62,275 nt of DNA from the NCBI GenBank assembly GCA_027315405.1, contig DAHUYB010000089.1, forward strand, positions 1 through 62,275. Direction: 5' to 3'. The notes under the pieces were generated by a model. It searched no databases and was not told where the DNA came from. It saw only the letters and a program-made list of their open reading frames with translations. Positions 28,310 through 38,445 of the stretch are shown in pieces. The first letter of the stretch is position 1. Each line of letters begins with the position of its first letter. Both the position numbers and the translations under genes were made by a program. This DNA is from Gammaproteobacteria bacterium. Its GTDB lineage: Bacteria; Pseudomonadota; Gammaproteobacteria; Natronospirales; REEB76.

Positions 28310-28788
28310 TGAAAGAGAACGTACTTGACGTGCTCATGTACCTGTTCGAAAACTACCTGGATGACGACGAGGAAGAAACCGAGAGCGATCGCGAATCCCT
28401 GACGGTGGAACTGGAAGAAGCCGGCTTTCCAAAATCCGAAATCAACAAAGCCTTCGATTGGCTGGAAAATCTGGCACAGAATCCGCCGGCATCCGAACCG
28501 TCGCTCAACCGCCACGATGGTTTCCGCGTGTACGCCGAACAGGAATTCACGCGGCTCACCACCGAGTGCCGCGGCTTCATTCAATATCTGGAAAACATCG
28601 GCATCCTCGAGGCCGCGCAACGCGAAGTGGTCATTGACCGTATCATGGCGCTGGAGAACAACGAGATTGATCTCGAACAAGTGAAATGGATCATCCTCAT
28701 GGTACTGTTCAACCACCCAGGACAGGAAGACGCGTATTCCCGCATGGAAGATCTGGTGTTTGACGACGCATTCGGCGTGATGCACTAA
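28306..28788 (+). CDS. smg: Smg family protein (DUF494)
   Basis: 160 residues, starting at ATG 28306 and overlapping the dprA stop. MKENVLDVLMYLFENYLDDD is the typical N-terminus, and the acidic patch DDDEEETESDRE is a hallmark. Smg is often found between dprA and topA. Its molecular role is unknown. Confidence 0.93.
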   Translation: MMKENVLDVLMYLFENYLDDDEEETESDRESLTVELEEAGFPKSEINKAFDWLENLAQNPPASEPSLNRHDGFRVYAEQEFTRLTTECRGFIQYLENIGILEAAQREVVIDRIMALENNEIDLEQVKWIILMVLFNHPGQEDAYSRMEDLVFDDAFGVMH

Positions 28789-28817
28789 GCGCCGCTGGAC
28801 AGCCACAGCGTGCCGGC

Positions 28818-28867
28818 GCGGCGGCATGTGTTTCCGCCGCCGAGGCCCCCCAAAGTCCTACGGACTT
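28818..28867. other. Two hairpins between smg and topA
   Basis: GCGGCGG (28818-28824) pairs with CCGCCGC (28834-28840), and AAGTCC TAC GGACTT forms a second small hairpin near 28853-28867. Neither has a T tract. They could slow ribosomes or mark an mRNA processing site between smg and topA; a terminator is possible but not supported. Confidence 0.3.
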
Positions 28868-28904
28868 GCCGCCGCGATGCGGTTTGTAGTATTGCTGTAT
28901 ATAT

Positions 28905-31226
28905 ATGAGTGAAAACCTAGTCATTGTTGAATCCCCCGCAAAAGCCAAAACCATCAAGAAGTACCTGGGCAAGGGCTTCGAGGTATTGGCCTCCTACGGC
29001 CACGTGCGCGATCTGGTGCCCAAGGAGGGCGCCGTCGACACCGAAAATGATTTCTCCATGAAATACGCGCTCATCGAGCGCAATGAAAAGCACGTTGACG
29101 CCATCGCCAAGGCCCTCAAGAAGGCCGGGGCGCTGTACCTCGCCACCGACCCGGATCGCGAAGGCGAGGCCATTTCCTGGCATCTTTACGAAATCCTCAA
29201 GGAGCGTGGCGCCCTCGAGGACAAAGACGTGCATCGGGTGGTGTTTCACGAAATCACCCAGCGGGCCGTGAACGACGCGGTGGCCCATCCGCGCCCTCTG
29301 TCCACGGAACTGGTGAATGCCCAACAGGCGCGCCGCGCCCTGGATTACCTGGTGGGCTTCAACCTCTCGCCGCTGTTGTGGAAAAAGATCCGCCGCGGCC
29401 TGTCCGCCGGCCGGGTGCAGTCGCCGGCGCTGCGGCTCATCTGCGAGCGCGAGGATGAAATTGAGAAATTCAAGATCGAGGAATACTGGAGCATCGCCGC
29501 CAACGCGGAGAAAGATGCGCAAGCTTTCGGCGCACGGCTTTACCAGTACGCCGGGCAGAAGGTGGAACAGTTCACCTTCCGCGACGAGCAATCCACGCGC
29601 GCCGCGGAACAGGCCTTGCTCAAATCCGCCGGCGGCAAACTCACGGTGGCCTCGGTTGAAAAGAAGCAGCGCAAGCGCAATCCGGCGGCACCCTTCACTA
29701 CTTCCACCTTGCAACAGGAAGCCTCGCGCAAATTGGGTTTCGGCGCACAGCGCACCATGCGCACCGCCCAGCAGTTGTATGAAGGCATAGACCTCAGCGG
29801 CGAAGGCGCCGTGGGTCTCATCAGCTACATGCGTACCGACTCCGTGAACTTGGCCGCCGAAGCCGTGGCGGAGATCCGCGAGGTCATCGTTAAACGCTAT
29901 GGCGAGGATCACCTGCCGGAATCCCCGCGCATCTACAAGACCAAATCCAAGAACGCCCAGGAAGCCCACGAAGCCATCCGCCCGACCTCCGCGGCGCGCG
30001 CCCCGGAAGATATTCACGGGAAACTCACCGAGGAACAGCGCAAGCTCTACGAACTCATCTGGAAACGCACCATCGCCTGCCAGATGGAGCAGGCGGTATT
30101 CGACACCGTCACCGCCGATCTGGATGCCGGCCACGACAGCACTTTCCGCGCCACCGGTTCGGTGATGGTGGTGCCGGGCTTCATGGCGGTGTACCAGGAA
30201 GGTCATGACGACAATGTCGGCGATGAAGAGGAACGTCTGCTGCCGCCGCTCGAGACCGGCGAAACTATCGCCCTCAAAGACATCCAGTGTGATCAGCATT
30301 TCACCGAGCCGCCACCGCGTTATACGGAAGCCAGCCTGGTGAAGGCGTTGGAAGAGTACGGCATCGGCCGGCCCTCGACCTATGCCACCATCATCTCCAC
30401 GCTGCAACAACGCGAGTATGTGGAAATGGACCGCAAACGTTTCAAACCCACGGATGTGGGCCGCGTAGTCAGCAAATTCCTGACGGAGCACTTCACCCAG
30501 TACGTGGACTACGACTTCACCGCAAAAATGGAAGACGAGCTGGATGCGGTCTCCCGCGGCGAAAAGGAATGGGTGCCGGTGATGCACGAGTTTTGGGATC
30601 CGTTCAAGAAGCTGGTGGACCACAAGGAAGAAAACGTTTCGCGCAAGGACGTGACCACGGAAAAAATGGACGAGAACTGTCCGAAATGCGGCAAGCCGCT
30701 TTCCATCCGTCTGGGACGGCGCGGACGTTTCATCGGTTGCACCGGTTACCCCGATTGCGATTACACCCGCAACCTGGATGAAACCGCCGAACAGGCACAA
30801 GCGCCCACGAAAGTGGAAGGCCGGCAATGCCCGCAATGCGGCTCGGACCTCATCATCCGCCGCGGTCGCTACGGCAAATTTATCGGCTGCTCCGGCTATC
30901 CCAAATGCAAATTCATCGAGCCGCTGGAAAAACCTCAGGACATGGGCGTGGAATGCCCCGAGTGCCATCAGGGCACCTTCCTCAAGCGCAAATCCCGCTA
31001 CGGCAAGATCTTCTACTCCTGCTCACGCTACCCGGATTGCAAATATGCCATCTGGAACCCGCCGCTGGCGCAAGCCTGTCCCAAGTGCGCCTGGCCGATC
31101 CTGACGGTCAAGACCACCAAGCGCAAGGGCACCGAACGCGTATGTCCGCGCAAGGAGTGCGGTTTCGCCGAACCCGCGCCGGAACTCGCGCCGCCACAGG
31201 AGCCGGAAGCGGCGGTGGCGAACTGA
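28905..31226 (+). CDS. topA: DNA topoisomerase I
   Basis: A 773-residue type IA topoisomerase that relaxes negative supercoils. N-terminal Toprim: VIVESPAKAKTIKKYLG and TDPDREGEAISWH (81-93). The active-site tyrosine is Y308 in GLISYMRTDS. From residue 592 four C4 zinc ribbons follow (CPKCGK, CPQCGS, CPECHQ and CPKCAW with CPRKECG), giving a full-length C-terminus. ATG at 28905. Leads an apparent topA-tsaC-hemF operon. Confidence 0.98.
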   Translation: MSENLVIVESPAKAKTIKKYLGKGFEVLASYGHVRDLVPKEGAVDTENDFSMKYALIERNEKHVDAIAKALKKAGALYLATDPDREGEAISWHLYEILKERGALEDKDVHRVVFHEITQRAVNDAVAHPRPLSTELVNAQQARRALDYLVGFNLSPLLWKKIRRGLSAGRVQSPALRLICEREDEIEKFKIEEYWSIAANAEKDAQAFGARLYQYAGQKVEQFTFRDEQSTRAAEQALLKSAGGKLTVASVEKKQRKRNPAAPFTTSTLQQEASRKLGFGAQRTMRTAQQLYEGIDLSGEGAVGLISYMRTDSVNLAAEAVAEIREVIVKRYGEDHLPESPRIYKTKSKNAQEAHEAIRPTSAARAPEDIHGKLTEEQRKLYELIWKRTIACQMEQAVFDTVTADLDAGHDSTFRATGSVMVVPGFMAVYQEGHDDNVGDEEERLLPPLETGETIALKDIQCDQHFTEPPPRYTEASLVKALEEYGIGRPSTYATIISTLQQREYVEMDRKRFKPTDVGRVVSKFLTEHFTQYVDYDFTAKMEDELDAVSRGEKEWVPVMHEFWDPFKKLVDHKEENVSRKDVTTEKMDENCPKCGKPLSIRLGRRGRFIGCTGYPDCDYTRNLDETAEQAQAPTKVEGRQCPQCGSDLIIRRGRYGKFIGCSGYPKCKFIEPLEKPQDMGVECPECHQGTFLKRKSRYGKIFYSCSRYPDCKYAIWNPPLAQACPKCAWPILTVKTTKRKGTERVCPRKECGFAEPAPELAPPQEPEAAVAN

Positions 31227-31235
31227 AGCCCGCCC

Positions 31236-31796
31236 ATGAGCATGCCCCGCTGGCCGCTGCGAGGTGCCCGGAAAGCAATATGGGGTGGCGGCGTCATCGC
31301 CTATCCCACGGAAGCGGTGTTTGGTCTGGGCTGCGATCCGCTGAACGCGGGCGCCGTGGCGAAACTGCTCGCCATCAAACACCGCGACACCGCCAAGGGT
31401 TTGATCATCATCGCCGCCGACATCATCCAACTTGACCCCTTCATGAACTTATCCGGCAAGCTGCGTGATGCACTGCTCAAGACATGGCCCGGACCGGTTA
31501 CCTGGGTGGTACCTGCCGCCCCGGGCGTTCCCGAGTGGCTTACCGGCGGACGCGCAACCCTCGCGGTGCGTGTCACCGCTCACCCGGTGGCGCGCGACTT
31601 GTGCGCAGCCACCGGATGGGCACTGACTTCCACCAGTGCCAATCTCAGCAGCCACCCGCCCTTGCGCTCCGCACTGGCAGTGCGGCGTCTATTGAGAGAC
31701 AAACTGGATTACATCGTGCCCGGCAGCGTCGGCGCACAACGCAAACCCACAGAAATCCGCGATGCCCTCAGCGGCAAACTTTTGCGCGCGGGCTAG
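31236..31796 (+). CDS. tsaC: L-threonylcarbamoyladenylate synthase TsaC
   Basis: 186 residues of the YrdC/Sua5 family, short form. YPTEAVFGLGCDP binds ATP and threonine; KHRDTAKGLIII and STSANLSSHP are the other signatures. It makes threonylcarbamoyl-AMP for the t6A37 tRNA modification. 9 nt after topA and 3 nt before hemF. Confidence 0.95.
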   Translation: MSMPRWPLRGARKAIWGGGVIAYPTEAVFGLGCDPLNAGAVAKLLAIKHRDTAKGLIIIAADIIQLDPFMNLSGKLRDALLKTWPGPVTWVVPAAPGVPEWLTGGRATLAVRVTAHPVARDLCAATGWALTSTSANLSSHPPLRSALAVRRLLRDKLDYIVPGSVGAQRKPTEIRDALSGKLLRAG

Positions 31797-31799
31797 GGT

Positions 31800-32708
31800 A
31801 TGCAGGACAGCAATCTCCAGAGCGTCGGATCCTATCTGCATAGCTTGCAGGATAAAATTACCGCGGCGCTGGAAAAGCTCGACGGAAAACAGCGGTTTCA
31901 GCGCGACCCATGGACGCGCGCCGAGGGCGGCGGCGGCGACAGTCGTGTGCTGCGCCACGGTGAGATATTCGAGCAGGCGGGCATCAATTTTTCCCACGTA
32001 CACGGCAAAATCCTGCCGCCGTCCGCCACCGCCCACCGGCCGGAACTGGTGGGACGCAACTGGCAGGCCCTGGGCGTGTCGCTGGTGCTGCATCCCTGGA
32101 ATCCCTATGTGCCCACCGCTCACATGAACGTGCGCTTTTTCGCCGCGCCCAAGGAAAATGAGAAGACGGTCTGGTGGTTCGGCGGCGGTTTCGATCTCAC
32201 CCCGTATTACGGTTTCGTGGAGGATGCGCGCCACTGGCACCGCAGCGCCCAAGCCGCCTGCCAAGCCTTTGGCAAGGACGTCTATCCGCGTTTCAAGCAA
32301 TGGTGCGACGAGTATTTTTTCATCCGCCATCGCCGCGAACCGCGCGGCATCGGCGGTCTGTTCTTCGACGACCTGAACGCGTGGGATTTCGAGCGCTGCT
32401 TCGCCTTTATGTGCAGCGTTGGCGACCATTTCCTGCCGGCTTACACACCGATCGTGGAAAAACGCCGGGCGCTGAAATACGGCGAGCGCGAGCGCCAGTT
32501 CCAGCTTTACCGCCGCGGCCGTTACGTGGAATTCAACCTGGTGTATGACCGCGGCACCCTGTTCGGCCTACAGTCCGGTGGGCGCACCGAATCCATCCTC
32601 ATGTCGCTGCCGCCGGAAGTGCGCTGGCAGTACGATTACAAACCGGAGACGAATTCTCCGGAAGCGGAGCTGGTCGAGAAGTTTCTCAAACCCAGGGATT
32701 GGGTTTGA
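31800..32708 (+). CDS. hemF: Oxygen-dependent coproporphyrinogen III oxidase
   Basis: A 302-residue aerobic haem-pathway enzyme converting coproporphyrinogen III to protoporphyrinogen IX. Signatures: [44 protein letters not shown] and [18 protein letters not shown]. Length is normal. Use of HemF rather than HemN at this site suggests growth with oxygen. Directly after tsaC. Confidence 0.97.
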   Translation: MQDSNLQSVGSYLHSLQDKITAALEKLDGKQRFQRDPWTRAEGGGGDSRVLRHGEIFEQAGINFSHVHGKILPPSATAHRPELVGRNWQALGVSLVLHPWNPYVPTAHMNVRFFAAPKENEKTVWWFGGGFDLTPYYGFVEDARHWHRSAQAACQAFGKDVYPRFKQWCDEYFFIRHRREPRGIGGLFFDDLNAWDFERCFAFMCSVGDHFLPAYTPIVEKRRALKYGERERQFQLYRRGRYVEFNLVYDRGTLFGLQSGGRTESILMSLPPEVRWQYDYKPETNSPEAELVEKFLKPRDWV

Positions 32709-32721
32709 GAAAGTGACGGGT

Positions 32722-32741
32722 AAGGAGTGAGGGGTGAGGAG
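32722..32741 (+). repeat. Short GTGAGG-type degenerate repeat after hemF
   Basis: AAGGAGTGAGGGGTGAGGAG resembles diverged units of the GTGAGGC array found after pntAA. It supplies both a Shine-Dalgarno (AAGGAG, 32722-32727) and the GTG start (32734) of the VOC protein gene. Confidence 0.55.
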
Positions 32742-33168
32742 TAAAGATTCAAATTTGCCACGGTTTCATCTGGCATTTCCGGTGCACGACCTGGAAGAAG
32801 CCCGGCGCTTCTACGCCGGCCTATTGGGCTGCTCCACCGGCCGCGAATCGGACCGCTGGATTGACTTCGATTTCTTCGGCCACCAGATCGTGGCGCACCT
32901 TGCGCCACCCGAACGCGACACCGCCACCAACCCGGTGGACGGTGAAGACGTTCCGGTACGCCACTTCGGCGTGATCCTGGAATGGGATCAGTGGCAGAAG
33001 CTGGCGGAGAGCCTCAAGCAAGCCAAGGTAAAATTCATCATCGAACCGGGGATCCGCTTCCAGGGCCAGGTAGGTGAACAAGCCACCATGTTCTTCAAAG
33101 ATCCGAGCGGCAATGCATTGGAATTCAAGGCATTTCGGGATACATCGCAGATTTTTGCGCGGGAATAA
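32734..33168 (+). CDS. VOC (glyoxalase/bleomycin resistance) superfamily protein
   Basis: A 144-residue protein with two paired beta-alpha-beta-beta-beta modules. [20 protein letters not shown] starts the first; [20 protein letters not shown] and [15 protein letters not shown] mark the second. A conserved His near each start and the Glu of ALEFK would bind metal. The substrate is unknown. The GTG start follows AAGGAG by 6 nt inside a GTGAGG-type repeat. Confidence 0.88.
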   Translation: MRSKDSNLPRFHLAFPVHDLEEARRFYAGLLGCSTGRESDRWIDFDFFGHQIVAHLAPPERDTATNPVDGEDVPVRHFGVILEWDQWQKLAESLKQAKVKFIIEPGIRFQGQVGEQATMFFKDPSGNALEFKAFRDTSQIFARE

Positions 33169-33482
33169 TCAAGCCATTTGATTGCGGGGTTCCGTTCCAG
33201 CCCAACTATTTTGGTCGGGCGCTTGTCGCAATGCGACTCGCCCCCCGCACGACAGGTGACTTTTGTTTCGCACAAGGAAAGTACCACGTCCGCGAGTGCG
33301 GGAACTCGCAGAAAAACCGCAGCCGGAAGCCATACATTCGAAACGTCGGCAATGGATTGCCGACCTACACAACCTCAGGTTTGCGAGCCGCACAAAATCC
33401 CCACTCACCCTGGCCTCGGCAACCGTTCCTTGCGTTGCCCTACCTCCTACAAGGGGAAAGGGGCTAAGGTAAGGAAGACCTT
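33169..33482. other. Intergenic region, no gene; remnants of repeats
   Basis: No convincing gene. ACTTTTGTTTCGCACAAGG, closed by AAAGT, makes a short palindrome near 33250-33285, and 33401-33463 (CCACTCACCCTGGCC … ACAAGGGGAAAGGGG) looks like an eroded palindromic repeat of the kind seen at 17641-17711. Convergent gene ends (VOC plus, DUF1634 minus) flank it. Confidence 0.4.
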
Positions 33483-33851
33483 TTACATACCGCTCTGGCC
33501 GGCAATCACGCCGGTGATCACCAGCGCCACCACCAACATTCCGATCGCCACATACAGCCAGTCGCGCACCCGCGCGCTCACATAGATGCCGACCAGGAGC
33601 CGGGCCACGGGCGTGAGCAGCAGCACCACGATGGCGGCGTCCAGGAAGGCGCTGGCGTGCAGTCCGAGGCTGGCATGCGCGGCAGTATGCATGATCCGGC
33701 GCAGAGAGCCGCTGGGCGTCGCCGGGATGTGCGCGCCGCCGTGGGTAAAGAAAATCGCGAGCCCTATGGCGATGAGCAGCGCGCACAGCACAATGCTGAC
33801 GCGCAAGATCCAGATGTTCAGCAGGCGGCGCTCGCGCACGATCCCGTTCAT
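33483..33851 (-). CDS. DUF1634 family membrane protein
   Basis: 122 residues with three transmembrane helices, from ATG 33851 (MNGIVRERRLLNIWILRVSI). Matches the DUF1634 layout (RLLVGIYVSARVRDWLYVAI). DUF1634 genes commonly follow a TauE/SafE transporter gene, and here the start overlaps the TauE stop (ATGA), so it is probably an accessory subunit. Confidence 0.85.
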   Translation of the reverse strand: MNGIVRERRLLNIWILRVSIVLCALLIAIGLAIFFTHGGAHIPATPSGSLRRIMHTAAHASLGLHASAFLDAAIVVLLLTPVARLLVGIYVSARVRDWLYVAIGMLVVALVITGVIAGQSGM

Positions 33852-34684
33852 AGATTGAACAACCCCTTGAGCAGCATCTGCAGCGCTACCAGCAACAGCA
33901 CCACCGCGAACAGTTTGCGCAGGGTGGCCACGGGCAGCATCCTGACGAGGTGGCCGCCAACATAGGCGCCGACAATTACTCCCAGAATGATGGCCCCGGC
34001 GATCACCGGCGGGATATCCCCGTGGGAAAGGTAGAAACCGGCGCTGGTGGCGGCAGTGATGCCGATCATGAAATTGGAGGTGGCGGTGGACACCCGGAAC
34101 GGCAGCTTCATGATGCGGTCCATGGCCAGCACCTTGAAGGCGCCGGAACCGATGCCGAGCAACGCCGACAAAAATCCGGCGCCGATCATGATTCCAAAGC
34201 CCGGCATGACGCCCACCACCCGGTATTCCACCCACTGGCCGGCTTGCTGATAACGGCTGCCGAGGCGCAGACGCTGCGCCAACGGTGAACTCTCCGGCGC
34301 CCCGGCCACATCACTATGCTGGGGTCTGAAGGACATGATCGCGGAATACCCCAGCACGATGCCGAAGAGCGCAAACAACAGGCGTGCCGGCAGATGATGG
34401 GCCACCAAAGCGCCGATCAGCGCGCCGCTGGAGGCCGCGATCTGCAGGAACAGCGCGGCGCGCACGTTGCTGAGCCCGGTGCCCACGAACCGCGGCGCGG
34501 CGCCGGTGGAAGTGGCGATGACGCCAAACAGGCTGATGCCGACAGCTTCGGGAATGGGCAGATGAAACGCCAGTGTCAGCAGCGGCACGATGATCATGCC
34601 GCCGCCGAGCCCGGTGAGCGACCCGACCAGCCCGGCCGCGATGCCGCCGAACAGGATAACCATCACCATCAGTGACGCGGACAT
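33848..34684 (-). CDS. TauE/SafE family sulfite/organosulfonate exporter-like protein
   Basis: A 278-residue polytopic protein with about eight helices. The N-terminal GLVGSLTGLGGGMIIVPLL and internal GSGAFKVLAMDRIMKLPFRV are the duplicated TauE/SafE signatures. Members export sulfite, sulfoacetate or related anions; the substrate here is unknown. Forms a two-gene operon with DUF1634. Confidence 0.9.
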   Translation of the reverse strand: MSASLMVMVILFGGIAAGLVGSLTGLGGGMIIVPLLTLAFHLPIPEAVGISLFGVIATSTGAAPRFVGTGLSNVRAALFLQIAASSGALIGALVAHHLPARLLFALFGIVLGYSAIMSFRPQHSDVAGAPESSPLAQRLRLGSRYQQAGQWVEYRVVGVMPGFGIMIGAGFLSALLGIGSGAFKVLAMDRIMKLPFRVSTATSNFMIGITAATSAGFYLSHGDIPPVIAGAIILGVIVGAYVGGHLVRMLPVATLRKLFAVVLLLVALQMLLKGLFNL

Positions 34685-34755
34685 GGGTGGCGCGTGTTCC
34701 AGTCAGGGATTAAGCAGGCGCGGATTATACAACGGCGAACTGTGCCACCCGTGAT

Positions 34756-35343
34756 TCAGCGGCCGACACGATGACGAAAACAGCTCACCAGATGATCGTT
34801 GACCAGTCCCGTGGCCTGCATGAACGCGTAACAGATGGTACTGCCTACAAATTTGAAACCGCGTTTTTTAAGATCCTTACTCATGGCGTCCGAAATCGCG
34901 GTACGTGTTGGCACTTGTCGCAGGCTGTGCCGACGGTTACGGATGGGCTTGCCATCCACAAACCGCCAAATATACGCATCGAAGCTGCCGAATTCCTTTT
35001 GCACCGCTAGAAACGCCTGGGCATTGATAATGGCGGTCGTGATCTTGAGGCGGTTGCGCACGATACCGGGATCCTTCAAAAGCCGCGCGACGTCGCGCGC
35101 CGTGAACCGCGCGACCTTCTTCGCATCGAATCCCGCGAAGGCCTGCCGGTAGTTTTTGCGCTTGTGCAGGATGGTGGCCCAGGACAGTCCCGCCTGCGCA
35201 CCTTCGAGGATGAGAAACTCGAACCAGCGCCGTTCGTCGTGCACCGGCACGCCCCATTCCCGGTCATGGTAATCGCAATACAGCGGATCGCCTGCCAACG
35301 GCGGCCATGGACAACGTTGGGCTGATTTGCCTGCCCGCGTCAT
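34756..35343 (-). CDS. tag: DNA-3-methyladenine glycosylase I
   Basis: A 195-residue base-excision repair enzyme removing 3-methyladenine. It has the zinc-binding N-terminal CPWP…YCDYHDREWGVPVHD, the active-site helix FEFLILEGAQAGLSW and the C-terminal H..C...H region (LVNDHLVSCFRH). Its ATG overlaps the stop of the WbuC-like gene (ATGA). Confidence 0.96.
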   Translation of the reverse strand: MTRAGKSAQRCPWPPLAGDPLYCDYHDREWGVPVHDERRWFEFLILEGAQAGLSWATILHKRKNYRQAFAGFDAKKVARFTARDVARLLKDPGIVRNRLKITTAIINAQAFLAVQKEFGSFDAYIWRFVDGKPIRNRRHSLRQVPTRTAISDAMSKDLKKRGFKFVGSTICYAFMQATGLVNDHLVSCFRHRVGR

Positions 35344-35828
35344 GCAGCGAATGCAGGCGCCTTGCCGCCGGGTTGCGCAGCTTTATACCAACGCTCGAAC
35401 TCGACGGCACGCGCATGTCCCTCCGGTGGCGCCCAGGCCGCGAAGTTCTGTTCGGGAATTGGCAGGTAAGGGCCGGGCTTCACTTCCAGCACCACGGTGG
35501 AGGGCGCGAGCGTAACCACCGCATGCCAGGTGCCGGCAGGATTTTCCAGGCCGTAAGTGTCTCCACCGGCGGACATCAGCGTGCGCGTCAGCACCGTGCC
35601 GCTGTCATCGAAACTCAACACCAGCATCTCACCGCTGATGATCAGCAGCAGCTCCCATTTGTCCGGATGACGGTGTGGACGGATATAAGTGCCGGGCTCC
35701 ATGGCCATGCACATGCGCTGGATGCTCTCGTCATGGGAAACGTGTAGGTTGTAGTGGGTGCGCAGCCGCGGTGAGACAAGCGCAGCCGCATGCAGCCCGG
35801 CAACAAGTTCGCGGTTGATGAGTTTCAT
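35340..35828 (-). CDS. WbuC family cupin-fold metalloprotein
   Basis: 162 residues from ATG 35828; a TTG three codons earlier is less likely. RTHYNLHVSHDESIQRMCMA is the family N-terminus, and PHRHPDKWELLLIISGEM holds the cupin metal-binding His/Glu residues. WbuC proteins occur in O-antigen clusters and elsewhere with unknown function. Co-transcribed with tag. Confidence 0.9.
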   Translation of the reverse strand: MKLINRELVAGLHAAALVSPRLRTHYNLHVSHDESIQRMCMAMEPGTYIRPHRHPDKWELLLIISGEMLVLSFDDSGTVLTRTLMSAGGDTYGLENPAGTWHAVVTLAPSTVVLEVKPGPYLPIPEQNFAAWAPPEGHARAVEFERWYKAAQPGGKAPAFAA

Positions 35829-35947
35829 GCCGGACAAGCACTCAGTGGCGGAGGTGGATCATTATAAATGTCCGGCCGCCTGACAACGGCCAGCATCCGG
35901 GAAACAAGCTTGCCGGCGAAAACCCCGGCAAACCCTGACGCGACTTT

Positions 35948-36664
35948 TCAGGTGGTCCACTGCACCATGGACATGATGTGGTGTTCCATACCATCCATGG
36001 GCATGTTGGCACTGGCGACGATGGCGATACTGCCAATGCCCATGGGCTCGATCATGCAATGGAATCCCTGCGTGTCCACCTGCATGCGCTTGTCCACATG
36101 AATGTGCGGCAGCAGCAGCAGCGTGACCGCGCCGTGCGGCGTCATCATCACCAGCTGCGCGCCCATCTGACCATGCATATAAAAGGTATCCGCGTAGGTA
36201 ATCGGTCCCATGCTGCCCTGCAGTTTCGCGCCCACACGTTCCAGAACCGCGCCCACCGACGCATTGTCAATGGGTGTGGTGCTGGCCAGCAGCGCCTGGG
36301 GCTGCTGCATGACGTGTTGCACCACCGCCTCCGCGAGCGGCATGTTGCGCTCGCGGACATTCACCTGCCATGCAACGATGCCCACACCGACGGCGAGCAC
36401 CACCGTGGCGGCGGCCGCCAGCCACGGGTAGGTGCGCCGGCGCGCGGGCCTGAACGCGGTGCGGAACACGATGCGCGCTTCCAGGTCTTCGGGGACGTCC
36501 ACCGACAGCGCGCGCGCCAAACGCGCGTCCAGGTCGAGCATTTCCTTCATATAGCCGGCACAGGCGGAGCATGCCTTGCAATGCTCCAGCAGCGCCGGGT
36601 CACGGCGCTGGGGTTCGGCACCCAGGATGCGGCGCACTTCGAGGCAGTTGCTGCTGATATTCAT
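35948..36664 (-). CDS. DUF3379 family candidate anti-sigma factor
   Basis: 238 residues. The N-terminal cytoplasmic part has a zinc-finger-like pattern H28…C30..C33..C36 (LLEHCKACSACAGYM), typical of anti-sigma ZAS-like domains. One transmembrane helix follows (YPWLAAAATVVLAVGVGIVAW), then a His/Met-rich periplasmic domain with MGPITYADTFYMHGQMGAQL. The many Met and His residues could bind copper or similar metals (inference). Overlaps the ECF sigma gene by an ATGA. Confidence 0.85.
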   Translation of the reverse strand: MNISSNCLEVRRILGAEPQRRDPALLEHCKACSACAGYMKEMLDLDARLARALSVDVPEDLEARIVFRTAFRPARRRTYPWLAAAATVVLAVGVGIVAWQVNVRERNMPLAEAVVQHVMQQPQALLASTTPIDNASVGAVLERVGAKLQGSMGPITYADTFYMHGQMGAQLVMMTPHGAVTLLLLPHIHVDKRMQVDTQGFHCMIEPMGIGSIAIVASANMPMDGMEHHIMSMVQWTT

Positions 36665-37173
36665 GCGATCGCTGCTCCCAAGCGTGCAGTGCTTCCACCC
36701 AACATCTCGCGCAACTGATTGCGGGCACGGAACAGGCGCGTCAACACCGTTGCCTGGGTAAGTTCAAGCTGTTCGGCGATTTCCTCGGTGCTGCAACCCA
36801 TGAGCACCTGCAACACCAGCGGCTCGCGGTATTCGGGCGCCAGTTTTTGCATGGCGCGACGCACGTCGTGCAGATCGGTATCGTCACCGCCCAGGCTGGC
36901 GCGGCTGTCGGCCAGCGCCAGCCCATCGATATCCACCGTATCCTTGCGCTTGGAGAGTTCACGGGCGAATTCGCGCCGCAGGATGGTGATAAGCCACTGC
37001 CGCGCAGCCGCCTCGTCGCGCAACTGATCCAGTGAGCGCCAGGCGCGCAGCAGGGTTTCCTGCACCAGATCCTCGGCCAGGGTCTTTTCGCGCGCCAGCC
37101 AGTAAGCATAGCGGTACAGGCTCGGCACCAGGGCGCGGGCCAGGATCTCGAAACGGTGCTGACGTACCGGCAT
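36661..37173 (-). CDS. ECF-type RNA polymerase sigma factor
   Basis: 170 residues. Region 2: YRYAYWLAREKTLAEDLVQE; region 4: LAPEYREPLVLQVLMGCSTEEIAEQLELTQ… ending in TRLFRARNQLREML. Forms a pair with the DUF3379 anti-sigma. Divergent from hemB. This sigma/DUF3379 pair is common in gammaproteobacteria. Confidence 0.95.
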   Translation of the reverse strand: MPVRQHRFEILARALVPSLYRYAYWLAREKTLAEDLVQETLLRAWRSLDQLRDEAAARQWLITILRREFARELSKRKDTVDIDGLALADSRASLGGDDTDLHDVRRAMQKLAPEYREPLVLQVLMGCSTEEIAEQLELTQATVLTRLFRARNQLREMLGGSTARLGAAIA

Positions 37174-37177
37174 GTAA

Positions 37178-38365
<1,188 letters not shown>

Positions 38366-38445
38366 ACAACGGTGCCGGCCGCTGAAGTCAATTGAATATC
38401 CCGGCGGCTCGCCGAGCCTGCCGTTAGATTGCCCGGGGAATTTCG

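Noticed and set aside
28917-30968. A 683-codon open frame on the minus strand opposite topA
   Set aside because: It mirrors the strongly conserved topA frame and its translation is Arg/His/Gly-rich without any domain; long antisense frames are common in GC-rich genes.
33169-33585. Small plus-strand genes after the VOC gene
   Set aside because: The overlapping short frames have no conserved features and run across repeat remnants.
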